Shown piece after piece: positions 28,501 through 35,021 of a stretch of 64,000 bases of DNA (position 1 is its first letter; each line of letters opens with the position of its first letter). Position numbers and translations under genes: made by a program. The stretch is from Schlegelella_A sp036496385 (GTDB lineage: Bacteria > Pseudomonadota > Gammaproteobacteria > Burkholderiales > Burkholderiaceae_C), in assembly GCA_036496385.1 (NCBI GenBank), contig DASXLD010000006.1:18417-82416 (forward strand), read 5' to 3'. The notes beneath the pieces are model-generated. The model was not told where the DNA came from, searched no databases, and saw only the letters and a program-made list of their open reading frames with translations.

Positions 28501-28929
28501 GGCGGAGTGCTCGCCGCGATCGGCGACTGGCCGGCGGCCAAGGAGGCGTATCGACAAAGCCTCGAGACGTTCGCCGAGTTCGGCAGCGACTCGGACCGTC
28601 TCGAGGCGCTGGGCCGCCTGGCTCGCGACCAGCTGGCGCACGGCGAGGCCTCGGCCGCTCTCGCCAACGTCGAAGAGGCGCTGGCTCTGCGCGCGAGCGG
28701 CGTGCAGCCCGAAGGTCTGTGGGCCGACATGCGCGTGGCGCTGGCCTGCCACGTCGTCCTCGCGGCCGCGGGCGAACCGACACGTGCGCTCGAAGCGCTG
28801 GCGACGGCGCACACGACGCTGATGGCGGCGGCCGATCGGATCGGCGACGCAGCGGCGCGCACCCGCGTGCTTCACGACATCCCGGAGCATCGGATGCTCG
28901 TCGAGGCCTGGGCACGGCTGCAGGGCTGA
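25594..28929 (+). CDS. Adenylate/guanylate cyclase with AAA ATPase and TPR domains
   Basis: Large cytoplasmic signalling protein of 1111 residues. Order: N-terminal helix (LQADIAAIEAKRAALGDAVA), an Ala-Pro dipeptide run at residues about 39-50, class III nucleotide cyclase domain (about 55-225; VTIVFLDVVGSTRLSQHL with a metal Asp, YAGDSVLAAFGADEA with the second metal Asp), AAA-type ATPase (about 245-600; Walker A ADAGLGKSRLL, Walker B VVLLLDDLHWADDGS), and a long helical TPR-like C-terminal half. The architecture is that of the cyclase-AAA-TPR regulators common in soil proteobacteria; ligand and output are unknown. Start GTG 25594 overlaps the slipin remnant. Whether it makes cAMP, cGMP or neither cannot be said. 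Confidence 0.88.
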   Translation: MSTPAEKLQADIAAIEAKRAALGDAVADLVIATLSAQAAAPAPAPAPAPAPVAEQALRQVTIVFLDVVGSTRLSQHLDPEAIHAVMDGLLARCTLVVEAHGGRVLQYAGDSVLAAFGADEAREDDPERAVRAGLALLEEGKLQGEHVRREHGHDGFDVRVGAHTGGVLLGGGVDDKGTIRGISVSIAARMEQTAPPGRMRISHDTYHAVRGAFDVQPQPPLQVKGRDEPILTYLVERARPRSFRSRARGVEGVQTRMIGRERELAQLVAAFDAVASERRLRAVSVVADAGLGKSRLLHEFQNALDVHPQPFWLLLGRADPQTRLQPYGLLRDVLAWRLQIGDGDPGDTARNKLVSGLKPWFEEHGEMNAHLIGQLIGMDFADSPHLQGVLTDARQLRDRAFNAATLFLRRLGARDASPVVLLLDDLHWADDGSLDYIAHLLANAPDLPLLLIMLTRPELLERRAEWGAGAPHHERADLRPLVPAQQDALTDALLARLPDAPQALRDLITGNADGNPFYMEELVQMLIDDGVIVAADPEHWRVLTDKLVAAHVPPTLSGVLQARLDALDAQDKLALQNASIVGHVFWDGALEAIDPRSVDSLDVLQRKSLTERRDNITFEGIREYGFQHHLLHQVTYETVLRAQRRAGHAKAARWLAERLGDRSGEYLALTAEHYERAGDQAQALDYFERAAREAQTRYASTAAMAYLKRALAMPTLTDLRRRAALLDLQCSVADILGDRAAQAAALDERDRVAELLDDDVMRARDRIGRALLADRVGDYATAATLAREALILAERVADSQAATLAFGELAWIDQMHGRLDEARENAQRALEWARRHPTDLYQQQMLTVLGAIETKTRDFERARAYLVEARTVAQKARNRRTEGSILSGLGLLALAEGDVTLARRCYELASSAGHDVGSPYLEGGALWGVGTALAMTSEPASALPPLREAVRLYALVGNRLEVARCRLAQGGVLAAIGDWPAAKEAYRQSLETFAEFGSDSDRLEALGRLARDQLAHGEASAALANVEEALALRASGVQPEGLWADMRVALACHVVLAAAGEPTRALEALATAHTTLMAAADRIGDAAARTRVLHDIPEHRMLVEAWARLQG

Positions 28930-28964
28930 CTGCTCCGCTCCGCAACCGGCCCGACGAGCCGATC

Positions 28965-29372
28965 TCAGGGCGAGCGAGCCGGCAACAAGCCTTTCACCTG
29001 TTCGGCCATGCGCTTGCCGCTGGTACCCGGCGGGAAGTACCCGGCGTAGCGCCCTTGCGCGTCGAGCACATAGATGAACGACGTGTGATCGATCAGGTAC
29101 CTATCCGTACCGCGCACCGGCACCTTCTCGTAGAAGACCTTGTATGAGAGAGCGACCTGACGAACCTCGGCCTCCGTCCCGCCGAGGGCCGCGAAGCGCG
29201 GGTTGAAGCTTTGCGCATAGCGGCCGATGAGCTCCGGCTTGTCGCGCAGCGGGTCGAGCGTGACGAAGACCGGCTGGACCTTGTCGCCTTCAGGGCCCAA
29301 CACTTCGATCGCGGCCGCGATGTTGCTGAGGTCGGTCGGGCATGCATCGGGGCAGAAGGGCATCCCGCTCAA
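28965..29372 (-). pseudogene. Truncated SCO1/SenC-type copper chaperone
   Basis: The frame encodes the C-terminal two thirds of a SCO thioredoxin-fold protein: the copper CxxxC motif FCPDACPTDL lies right at the start, followed by VFVTLDPLRDKPELIGRYA and the conserved copper-binding His in YLIDHTSFIYVLD. A normal SCO protein has a signal or membrane anchor and about 60 more residues before the CxxxC; here the homology stops at SGMPFC, where unrelated sequence begins. The residual ATG could be used, but an unanchored product would not reach the periplasm. Its normal job is CuA insertion into cytochrome oxidase. Confidence 0.75.
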
Positions 29373-29391
29373 GACTCTGAATTTCTAGAAT

Positions 29392-29583
29392 CTAGGCCGC
29401 CTTCTTGCGCCTGAACGGGTAGAAAGCTTGGCCCCAGAACCCGGCCGGAATGTCCTCGTTGGACAGGCCGTAGGTCTCGGGCCACTTTTCCTCCGGATAG
29501 TGGTGAGTGCCGAACATCTTGTCGATCCACGGAAAGTGGATCGCAAAGTTCTTGTCGATGGCCTCTTCCTGCGACGTGTGGTG
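29392..29583 (-). pseudogene. C-terminal fragment of a sterol desaturase/fatty acid hydroxylase
   Basis: On the minus strand the segment reads HHTSQEEAIDKNFAIHFPWI, then DKMFGTHHYPEEKWPETYGL, then SNEDIPAGFWGQAFYPFRRK and a stop. The HHT of the last histidine box, NFAIHFPWID and the FGT..P...WP..YG pattern are those of the membrane di-iron fatty acid hydroxylase (sterol desaturase) superfamily. Only about the last 64 residues remain; the four-helix membrane part and the first two histidine boxes are absent, and upstream sequence is unrelated. Confidence 0.7.
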
Positions 29584-29802
29584 CCTTCACGTCCGCGGAC
29601 ACCTTGGCAAACGACCCACGTTGCGGGCTGCCCCGGTTCGAAAGCACGGTCTCAAACCGTCCGCTGGAAGGGAGGCAAATTTTTTGGGTACTTGCCTCCA
29701 GACAAACGCTGAATTCGAGAATCCGTGCGGCCTCCTGGCCGATGTTCAAGTGGCCCAGCGCCGCTGTTGCTGCGGCAGCTTCGGTGCTCGCAGGCACATC
29801 GC
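29584..29802 (+). other. Unassigned segment between gene remnants
   Basis: No convincing protein is seen on either strand. The segment has several hairpins, including 8-bp arms GGAGGCAA (29671-29678) and TTGCCTCC (29692-29699) around a T-rich loop, and ACGGT/ACCGT at 29646-29660. A CTGAATTCGAGAATC-like sequence at 29708 resembles CTGAATTTCTAGAATC at 29377, at the edge of the SCO truncation. It may be part of a mobile or repetitive element. Confidence 0.4.
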
Positions 29803-30087
29803 TCAGGCAGCGAGTCGCAGCTTGACCGTGCGCCCCGCTCGGGTGGCAAGGGTTACCAGCATGTCAAGACTGAACTTCTCGTGTTTGCCGCGCACGAGAT
29901 CGGACACGCGCGACTGCGTCACGCCGAGTTCCCCGGCGGCCTGCGCTTGCGTCCAGCCCCTGGTCGCGATCAGCTTGCGCAACGCCACCATCAGTTCGGC
30001 CCGCAACGTCAGCACCGCGACTTCTTCGGGTAGAAATCCGAGGTCGGCGAACACATTGCCGGACGACTTGGTGATTCTGGACTTCAT
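29803..30087 (-). CDS. XRE-family antitoxin (HigA-like)
   Basis: 94-residue DNA-binding protein with NVFADLGFLPEE at its start and a helix-turn-helix GWTQAQAAGELGVTQSRVSD, the arrangement of HigA2/HTH_37-type antitoxins. It normally neutralises the cognate toxin and represses the module promoter. It follows the toxin gene with an ATGA overlap (toxin first, as in higBA). A perfect inverted repeat in the module promoter is its probable operator. Confidence 0.85.
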   Translation of the reverse strand: MKSRITKSSGNVFADLGFLPEEVAVLTLRAELMVALRKLIATRGWTQAQAAGELGVTQSRVSDLVRGKHEKFSLDMLVTLATRAGRTVKLRLAA

Positions 30088-30401
30088 CTCTTTGCAACCT
30101 CTGCGTATCGCTTCGCTGCCAATTCGATATCCGATTGCGCTGTGCGTAGCGTCTTCTTGCCGAATGCGTGCAATACATAAACCGCGTCGGTGAACTTCGC
30201 GACGTAGAGCACTCGCCACGCTCCGCCGCTGCGAATGCGAATTTCGCTGACGCCAGCACCAATGCCGTTCATCGGCTTCCAATCGGACGGTTCGAGTCCG
30301 TTCTGGACTTGCCAAAGTTCGAACCCTGCGTTGCGCTTCGCCTCCGTCGGAAACCGCGACAGGTCGGCGAGACTCGTGCCGACGAAGCGAAGCTCCTTCA
30401 T
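30084..30401 (-). CDS. RelE/HigB-type toxin (Gp49-like family)
   Basis: 105-residue protein with the Gp49/HigB pattern: ELRFVGTSLADLSRFP at the start, the FELWQVQNGLEPSDWKPM region, and the core beta-sheet EIRIRSGGAWRVLYVAKFTDAVYVLHAFGKKT near residues 52-84. Such toxins are ribosome-dependent mRNases. It is intact, overlaps the antitoxin gene by 4 nt, and starts 7 nt after a -10 box with no upstream Shine-Dalgarno sequence. The chromosomal setting, among gene remnants, suggests horizontal acquisition. Confidence 0.85.
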   Translation of the reverse strand: MKELRFVGTSLADLSRFPTEAKRNAGFELWQVQNGLEPSDWKPMNGIGAGVSEIRIRSGGAWRVLYVAKFTDAVYVLHAFGKKTLRTAQSDIELAAKRYAEVAKR

Positions 30402-30408
30402 CGGCCTG

Positions 30409-30428
30409 ATTATCTAAGTTCTTAGATA
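30409..30428 (-). promoter_or_regulatory. Toxin-antitoxin promoter and operator
   Basis: TATCTAAG and CTTAGATA (30411-30418 and 30421-30428) form a perfect inverted repeat with a 2-nt centre. On the minus strand its proximal arm overlaps the -10 box GATAAT (30414 to 30409), which lies 7 nt from the toxin ATG. Binding of the antitoxin here would directly block the promoter. Confidence 0.65.
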
Positions 30429-30433
30429 CGCCG

Positions 30434-30733
30434 TCAAGCAGCGCCGATCGACGTCGGTGAGGTGCCCACCTCGGCAAGCACTTTGAGACCGTGCTTCGTG
30501 ACGACGGCCGGCGGCTTGAGCGCCATGCCGCTCGGTCGCTTCTTGCCTGCTTCCCACTTCTGCACCATGGATTCGCTGGTTGTTCAGGTAGCGCGCGAAT
30601 AGAGGCTGACTGACGTGCGCCTGCTCGCGGATCCTCTTGGTCTTTATCCGTGCGATCGGTGGTATGGTCGCCACGCAGAATCGTCGAATCCGCGCATCGT
30701 GGCCTTGGCGATGGAACCGGCGCGGTGCAACAA
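30434..30733 (-). pseudogene. Frameshifted XRE regulator (NadS-like)
   Basis: Three frame segments together give a typical small HTH regulator: LHRAGSIAKATMRGFDD, then CVATIPPIARIKTKRIREQ and AHVSQPLFARYLN, then TSESMVQKWEAGKKRPSG and MALKPPAVVTKHGLKVLAE. The frame changes after GFDD (near 30682) and again after RYLN (near 30583, apparently one extra A). An in-frame TGA lies just upstream of LLHRAG. The gene is therefore dead, although the DNA-contacting segments are well preserved, suggesting recent loss. Confidence 0.75.
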
Positions 30734-30878
30734 TCAGCCGGTTCCCGTGCTTTTGGGCTGCGATTCGGCTCGAGGCGGCATCACATCGTTTCCGTTGCCG
30801 TTGATCCGTCTCGCCGGCCAAGCGCCTTCAGCAACACCTCGCGGCGCCGATATCGACGGTACGAGGTTGGGCTTCGAC

Positions 30879-31124
30879 ATGGCGCGTGCAATTTTTCCTT
30901 CCCTGTTCCTCGCCGTCCTGATGGCGGTCCACGCCGTCGCTGCTGCGGCAGGCGACCGCCCGGCGAGCAATACATTCATGCTCCTCGCCGCCGCACCGGC
31001 GCGTCCTGCGCCGCAGTCGATGCCATCGAACGGTGTCGGCATCGGGCCCGGCAAACCCGTGGTCAGCAACCCCTATCAGGTTCCCTTGCTCCAGAACGCC
31101 GGATCGCTGCGAGGTGCGCGCTAG
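30879..31124 (+). CDS. Small secreted hypothetical protein
   Basis: 81 residues: signal peptide MARAIFPSLFLAVLMAVHAVAAAA then a short Pro/Ser-rich tail (PARPAPQSMPSNGVGIGPGK). I do not recognise a family. The signal peptide is the main evidence; the upstream gagg is a weak ribosome site. It lies at the edge of the decayed region. Confidence 0.45.
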   Translation: MARAIFPSLFLAVLMAVHAVAAAAGDRPASNTFMLLAAAPARPAPQSMPSNGVGIGPGKPVVSNPYQVPLLQNAGSLRGAR

Positions 31125-31205
31125 AGCCCCTGCTGGCTGCACGCTGATGCTCGCGGCGCGGAACGAGGCGCGTCATCATCGGGCCTCCTCACCGCAGAGA
31201 ACGCC

Positions 31206-31343
31206 ATGGCCACGTTGCCCGGCCTGCCGCAGACCGACGAGCCGGAACCCGACGCCTTGCCGGTCGAGCCCGATGACGGCACGACCCTCCCCGGGCGTCC
31301 GGCCGAGCCCGGGCACGTGCCCGTCGAGCCGCAGCGGGCATAG
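31206..31343 (+). CDS. Possible small Pro-rich protein
   Basis: A 45-codon frame, MATLPGLPQTDEPEPDALPV followed by EPDDGTTLPGRPAEPGHV and VPVEPQRA-like acidic, proline-rich sequence. The composition is unlike the shadow frames around it and a purine-rich agag lies upstream, but no homology is recognised. Confidence 0.3.
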   Translation: MATLPGLPQTDEPEPDALPVEPDDGTTLPGRPAEPGHVPVEPQRA

Positions 31344-31422
31344 CGCCCGCTTTTGGAGCGGCCGCGCCGCCTCGGTGCACAATGCCCGACGCGCCGGCCC
31401 CCGGCGCCGGAGCTGATCGCCG

Positions 31423-31902
31423 ATGGTTCGAGTCTGGGCTTTCGTGTTCGCGCTCTTGGCCGCCCTCGTCTTCGCGGCCTGGGCCTCGGACTTCGTGACC
31501 ATGCAGGGCGAACGAACGGTCTACACCGCCGAGTGCGCCGACGGCAGCTGGGACGGCGATCGCTGCAGCGGCCGGGTGAAGGCAGGAAACCGCTACCGCT
31601 ACCGTGCGCTGAAGCCGCACAACGAGGTGATCTTCTGGACCGTCGGCTCGAAAGAGCCCTCGGGCAAGTTCAACGACTGCCAAATCGAGGACGGTCGCAA
31701 CTGGATCTGCAAGGCTTGCGCCGAAGCTTCGCGCTCGGTCACGCTGCAGATGGCGCATGGCAAGCCGGTGCCGATCGCCGATGCGACGACCGGCGCGGTG
31801 CGGCCGCTTCGCGCCGTCTCGAAGTGGCGCTGGCTGCTGCTCCAGCGCGGCTACACCGCGGGCCGGCCAGTGCCACCGGCAGCAGCGACGGCAACCGGCT
31901 GA
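31423..31902 (+). CDS. Hypothetical membrane-anchored protein
   Basis: 159 residues: one N-terminal membrane helix (VWAFVFALLAALVFAAWA) followed by a soluble domain with four cysteines (TAECADGSW, DRCSGRV, DCQIEDGRNWICKAC) that probably sits in the periplasm. The pattern ECADGxWxGxxCxG recalls conserved uncharacterised proteins of Burkholderiales, but I cannot assign a function. It is convergent with eamA; an 18-nt palindrome follows the stop. Confidence 0.65.
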   Translation: MVRVWAFVFALLAALVFAAWASDFVTMQGERTVYTAECADGSWDGDRCSGRVKAGNRYRYRALKPHNEVIFWTVGSKEPSGKFNDCQIEDGRNWICKACAEASRSVTLQMAHGKPVPIADATTGAVRPLRAVSKWRWLLLQRGYTAGRPVPPAAATATG

Positions 31903-31907
31903 GCAGC

Positions 31908-31925
31908 GCTTCGCGCGCGCGAAGC
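31908..31925. terminator. Palindrome between convergent genes
   Basis: A perfect 18-nt palindrome, GCTTCGCGCGCGCGAAGC, lies 6 nt after the stop of the 159-residue gene and about 40 nt from the end of eamA. It could act as a bidirectional terminator, though no T-run flanks it. Confidence 0.4.
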
Positions 31926-31963
31926 CGAAGCCATCGCCATCGAGGGCGCGTCTGCGACGCCAT

Positions 31964-32875
31964 TCAGGGACGCGGCGCCGGCTCCGCCGCGCTGACCTCG
32001 CGGCGTGGATGGCGCGGCGCCAGCACACCGGTCGCGAGCGCGGTGCCGAGAAAGATCACCGCGCAGCCGACGACGATCGGCAGCGTCACGCGCTCGCCGA
32101 GAAAGATGCCGCCCCAGAGCACGGCGAAGAGCGGAATGAGGTAGGTCACAGCGACCGCGTTGGTTGGCCCGGCGTTGGCGATGAGACGAAAGTACAGGAT
32201 GTAGGCGAACCCGGTCGCGAAGATCGCGAGCAGCCCGGCGGCGAGCCACGCGTGCGGCGGCGCGGCAACGGCCGGCCACCACAGCAACGCCGGCACCGCG
32301 AGCAGGATCGCGGCGGCGAGCTGGCTGCCGGCGGCGACGGCGAGCGGCGGCACGCCGCCGAGCCGGCGCTTCGTGAGACTCGGCGCGATCGCATACGACA
32401 GCGTCGCCAGCAGGCACGCGGCGATCGCCCAGGTCGAGCCTCCGGGCTTGAAGTCGGCCTTGTCCCAGCCGATCCAGAGCACGCCGGCGAAGCCGATCGC
32501 GAGACCGACGATGCGCGGCGTCGTCATGCGATCGCCGAGCCAGCGCCATGCGACGACGGCGGCGAAGAGCGGCGTCGCCGAGTTGAGGATCGCCGAGAGG
32601 CCGGCCGTGATCGAGAGCGCCGCGTACGCGAAGCAGAGGAACGGCAGCGCCGAGTTCAGGATGCCGACGAGCGCGATCGCCCGCCAATGCGCACGCAGCG
32701 CGCCGAGATCGCCGCGGACGGCGAGCATCGGAACGAGGAGAAGAGTCGCACCGCCGACGCGAACGAAGACCAGCGCGATCGGCCCGAACGCCGGCGCGGC
32801 GATCCGCATGAAGAGGAAGGCCGCGCCCCAGAGTGCGGCAAGGACGACGAGCTCGACGACGTCGCGCGACCTCAA
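31964..32875 (-). CDS. EamA/DMT family transporter
   Basis: Inner-membrane permease of 303 residues with ten helices in two EamA repeats (ELVVLAALWGAAFLFMRIAA... and WAIAACLLATLSYAIAPSL...). The likely start is TTG at 32875, overlapping the ogt stop (TTGA); no ATG or GTG is available before the first helix. The family exports amino acids, nucleotide precursors or other metabolites; the substrate cannot be predicted. It is the last gene of the alkA-ogt-eamA unit. Confidence 0.85.
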   Translation of the reverse strand: MRSRDVVELVVLAALWGAAFLFMRIAAPAFGPIALVFVRVGGATLLLVPMLAVRGDLGALRAHWRAIALVGILNSALPFLCFAYAALSITAGLSAILNSATPLFAAVVAWRWLGDRMTTPRIVGLAIGFAGVLWIGWDKADFKPGGSTWAIAACLLATLSYAIAPSLTKRRLGGVPPLAVAAGSQLAAAILLAVPALLWWPAVAAPPHAWLAAGLLAIFATGFAYILYFRLIANAGPTNAVAVTYLIPLFAVLWGGIFLGERVTLPIVVGCAVIFLGTALATGVLAPRHPRREVSAAEPAPRP

Positions 32876-33423
32876 TGCAGCTCCAGCTGCCGGCCGCCGC
32901 GCTCGCGGCTGACGCCCTCGGCCTCGATCCGCAGCAGCGACGCCTTGCGATCGAGGCCGCCGGCATAGCCGGTCAGTGCTCCGGAGCTGCCGACGACGCG
33001 ATGGCAGGGCACGATGATCGACACCGGGTTGCGGCCGACCGCCGCGCCGACGGCACGGCTCGCCGAAGGTACGCCGAGCTCGCGCGCGATCTCGCCATAG
33101 CTCGAGGTCGCTCCCGGCGCGATGCGCAACAGCGCCCGCCAGACGGCGCACTGGAACTCGGTCCCTTGCAGGTCGAGCGGGACGTCGAAGTCAAAGGCCG
33201 CGCCGGCGAAATAGTCGCGCAGCTGCGCTGCGGTCGATGCCAACAGGGGATCGTCGTCGCGATCGGGGGCGTCGATATCGGCCGGGTGGTGCTTCTGCCG
33301 CTCGAACCAGGCACCGACGAGGCCGCGCCCGGTGCGCGCGAGCAGCATCGTGCCGAGCGGCGATGCGATGCGACATTGGGCGACGACGGATTGGAGCAGG
33401 ATGGGTTCACTCACGATGGTCAT
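32872..33423 (-). CDS. ogt: Methylated-DNA-protein-cysteine methyltransferase
   Basis: Suicide repair protein that removes methyl groups from O6-methylguanine and O4-methylthymine. 183 residues; N-terminal ribonuclease-H-like domain, winged helix with GTEFQCAVWRALLRIAPG and the acceptor Cys140 in NPVSIIVPCHRVVG. An arginine-finger region (SRAVGAAVGRNP) is intact. The ATG overlaps the alkA stop (ATGA), so the two repair proteins are co-translated. Confidence 0.95.
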   Translation of the reverse strand: MTIVSEPILLQSVVAQCRIASPLGTMLLARTGRGLVGAWFERQKHHPADIDAPDRDDDPLLASTAAQLRDYFAGAAFDFDVPLDLQGTEFQCAVWRALLRIAPGATSSYGEIARELGVPSASRAVGAAVGRNPVSIIVPCHRVVGSSGALTGYAGGLDRKASLLRIEAEGVSRERGGRQLELH

Positions 33424-34937
33424 GGCAGGACTCCCAGGGAATTCCAGAGACGAAGAAGGGCGTAGCTGCGCCACGGCCGCCAGCGCTCGGCATGGGCAGC
33501 GACATCGCGCGCCGATACCGTGCCGAACAGCGCGCGCATCGCCTTTGCGGCGGCGACGTCGCCCGGCGGAAAGGCGTCGGGCCAGCCGAGGCCGCGCATC
33601 GCGATGTAGTGCGCCGTCCACGGGCCGATGCCGGGCAGCTCGCACAGCCGCTCGACGAGCGCCTCGGCCGCTGCGCCGGGGCCCAGCAGCGGGGCGAGCG
33701 TTGTCCATTGCGACGCGAGCGATCGGATCGCCGTGGCGCGATTGCGAATGATGCCGAGCTCGGCGATGCGTTCGATCGGAGCTGATGCGAGCTCGGCCGG
33801 AGAGGGGAACGTGCGCGCGACGTCGGGCCACGGCGTTGCGACGGTGGCGCCGAAGCGATCGACGACGCGGCGCGCGAGCGTTCGCGCTGCGGCGACCGTC
33901 ACCTGCTGGCCGAGGACCGCGCGCACCGCAAGCTCGAATGCATCGACGCTGCCCGGCAGTCGCAACCCCGGCGCGCCGGGCAGGTCGACGAGCGATTCGG
34001 CGATCGTCGCCGGCGCCGCGTCGAGGTCGAGCCAGCGCCGCGCCGCAGCGATGACGGCGCCGCTCGTCGCACCGAGCGACGGCGCGAACGAGAGCCGGAT
34101 CCGCGCCGCGTCGTCCGCGAAGCGCGCCTCGAGCCAGCCCGGGGCCGGGCCGAGGACGCCGGCGCGGACGGTGCGGCGGATCGTCCGCCCGAGAACGACC
34201 TCGACGTCGGGGATGGCGCGATCGGCGACAAAGGCGAGCAGCGCGTCGATGTCGAGCGGTGCGCGGTAGGCGAGGTTCACCGTGATCGCGTCGCCCGCAG
34301 CGAGCGCCGTCGCCGATGAACGGACGCGCGCCCGCTGGGGCGTGCCGCCGTCGGCGCGCGGCGCCGTGCGGCGCAGGCGCGTCGGGTTCATCCGGTAGCC
34401 GCCGAGGAACGCGGCGTTGAAGCGGCGCAGGCTGCGGAATCCGCTCGTCAACGCGACCTCGGCGATCGGCATCCGGGTGTCGGTGAGAAGTTGCTTGGCG
34501 AGCAGGAGGCGGCGCGTCTGCAGGTACTGCAGCGGCGTCACGCCATGCTCGGCGAAGAAGATCCGGCGCAGATGGCGATCGCTGACGCCGAGCTTCGCCG
34601 CGAGCTGGGCGACGCTCGGTGCCTCGCCGTGGGCGGCGATCTCGTCGAGAGCGTTCGCCGCCTGGCGGGCGAGCGTTCGCGAAGCGTCCATCACCGTCCA
34701 TGGCAATCCGGGGCCAGGTGCAATCTCGGGACGGCACTTCAGGCACGGCCGGAACGCCGCCGCCTCGGCCTGCGCCGGCGATGCGAAGAAGCGGCAATTG
34801 CGACGCGCGGGCATGCGGACTCGGCAGATCGGCCGACAGTAGACGCCCGTCGATGTCACGCCGACGAAAAGGCGGCCGTCGAAGCGCGCGTCGTGTGCGA
34901 GAAGGACTTGGTAGGCAGCGTCGCCGTCGATCGTCAT
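33420..34937 (-). CDS. Ada-type regulator fused to 3-methyladenine DNA glycosylase II
   Basis: 505-residue fusion. Residues 1-75 are an Ada zinc domain with Cys34, Cys38, Cys65 and Cys68 in the same spacing as E. coli Ada; Cys34 (GVYCRPIC) corresponds to the methylphosphotriester acceptor. Residues about 85-185 form an AraC-type double helix-turn-helix (LAAKLGVSDRHLRRIFFAEHG). The rest is AlkA: N-terminal beta domain, then HhH-GPD with LPGIGPWTAHYIAMRGLGWP and the following catalytic Asp (DAFPPGD). The protein senses alkylation, can activate its own operon and excises alkylated bases. Coupled to ogt. Confidence 0.93.
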   Translation of the reverse strand: MTIDGDAAYQVLLAHDARFDGRLFVGVTSTGVYCRPICRVRMPARRNCRFFASPAQAEAAAFRPCLKCRPEIAPGPGLPWTVMDASRTLARQAANALDEIAAHGEAPSVAQLAAKLGVSDRHLRRIFFAEHGVTPLQYLQTRRLLLAKQLLTDTRMPIAEVALTSGFRSLRRFNAAFLGGYRMNPTRLRRTAPRADGGTPQRARVRSSATALAAGDAITVNLAYRAPLDIDALLAFVADRAIPDVEVVLGRTIRRTVRAGVLGPAPGWLEARFADDAARIRLSFAPSLGATSGAVIAAARRWLDLDAAPATIAESLVDLPGAPGLRLPGSVDAFELAVRAVLGQQVTVAAARTLARRVVDRFGATVATPWPDVARTFPSPAELASAPIERIAELGIIRNRATAIRSLASQWTTLAPLLGPGAAAEALVERLCELPGIGPWTAHYIAMRGLGWPDAFPPGDVAAAKAMRALFGTVSARDVAAHAERWRPWRSYALLRLWNSLGVLP

Positions 34938-35021
34938 GCCACGATTATGGCCACGCGGCCGTCGTTGACTCGCCGTTTTCGGACACGTCGCAGGACCGGT
35001 CGCCGCCGGCCGAATCGACGT

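Noticed and set aside
29584..29802. Integron attC-like site in the structured segment
   Set aside because: The stems lack the GTTRRRY/RYYYAAC core boxes required for attC.
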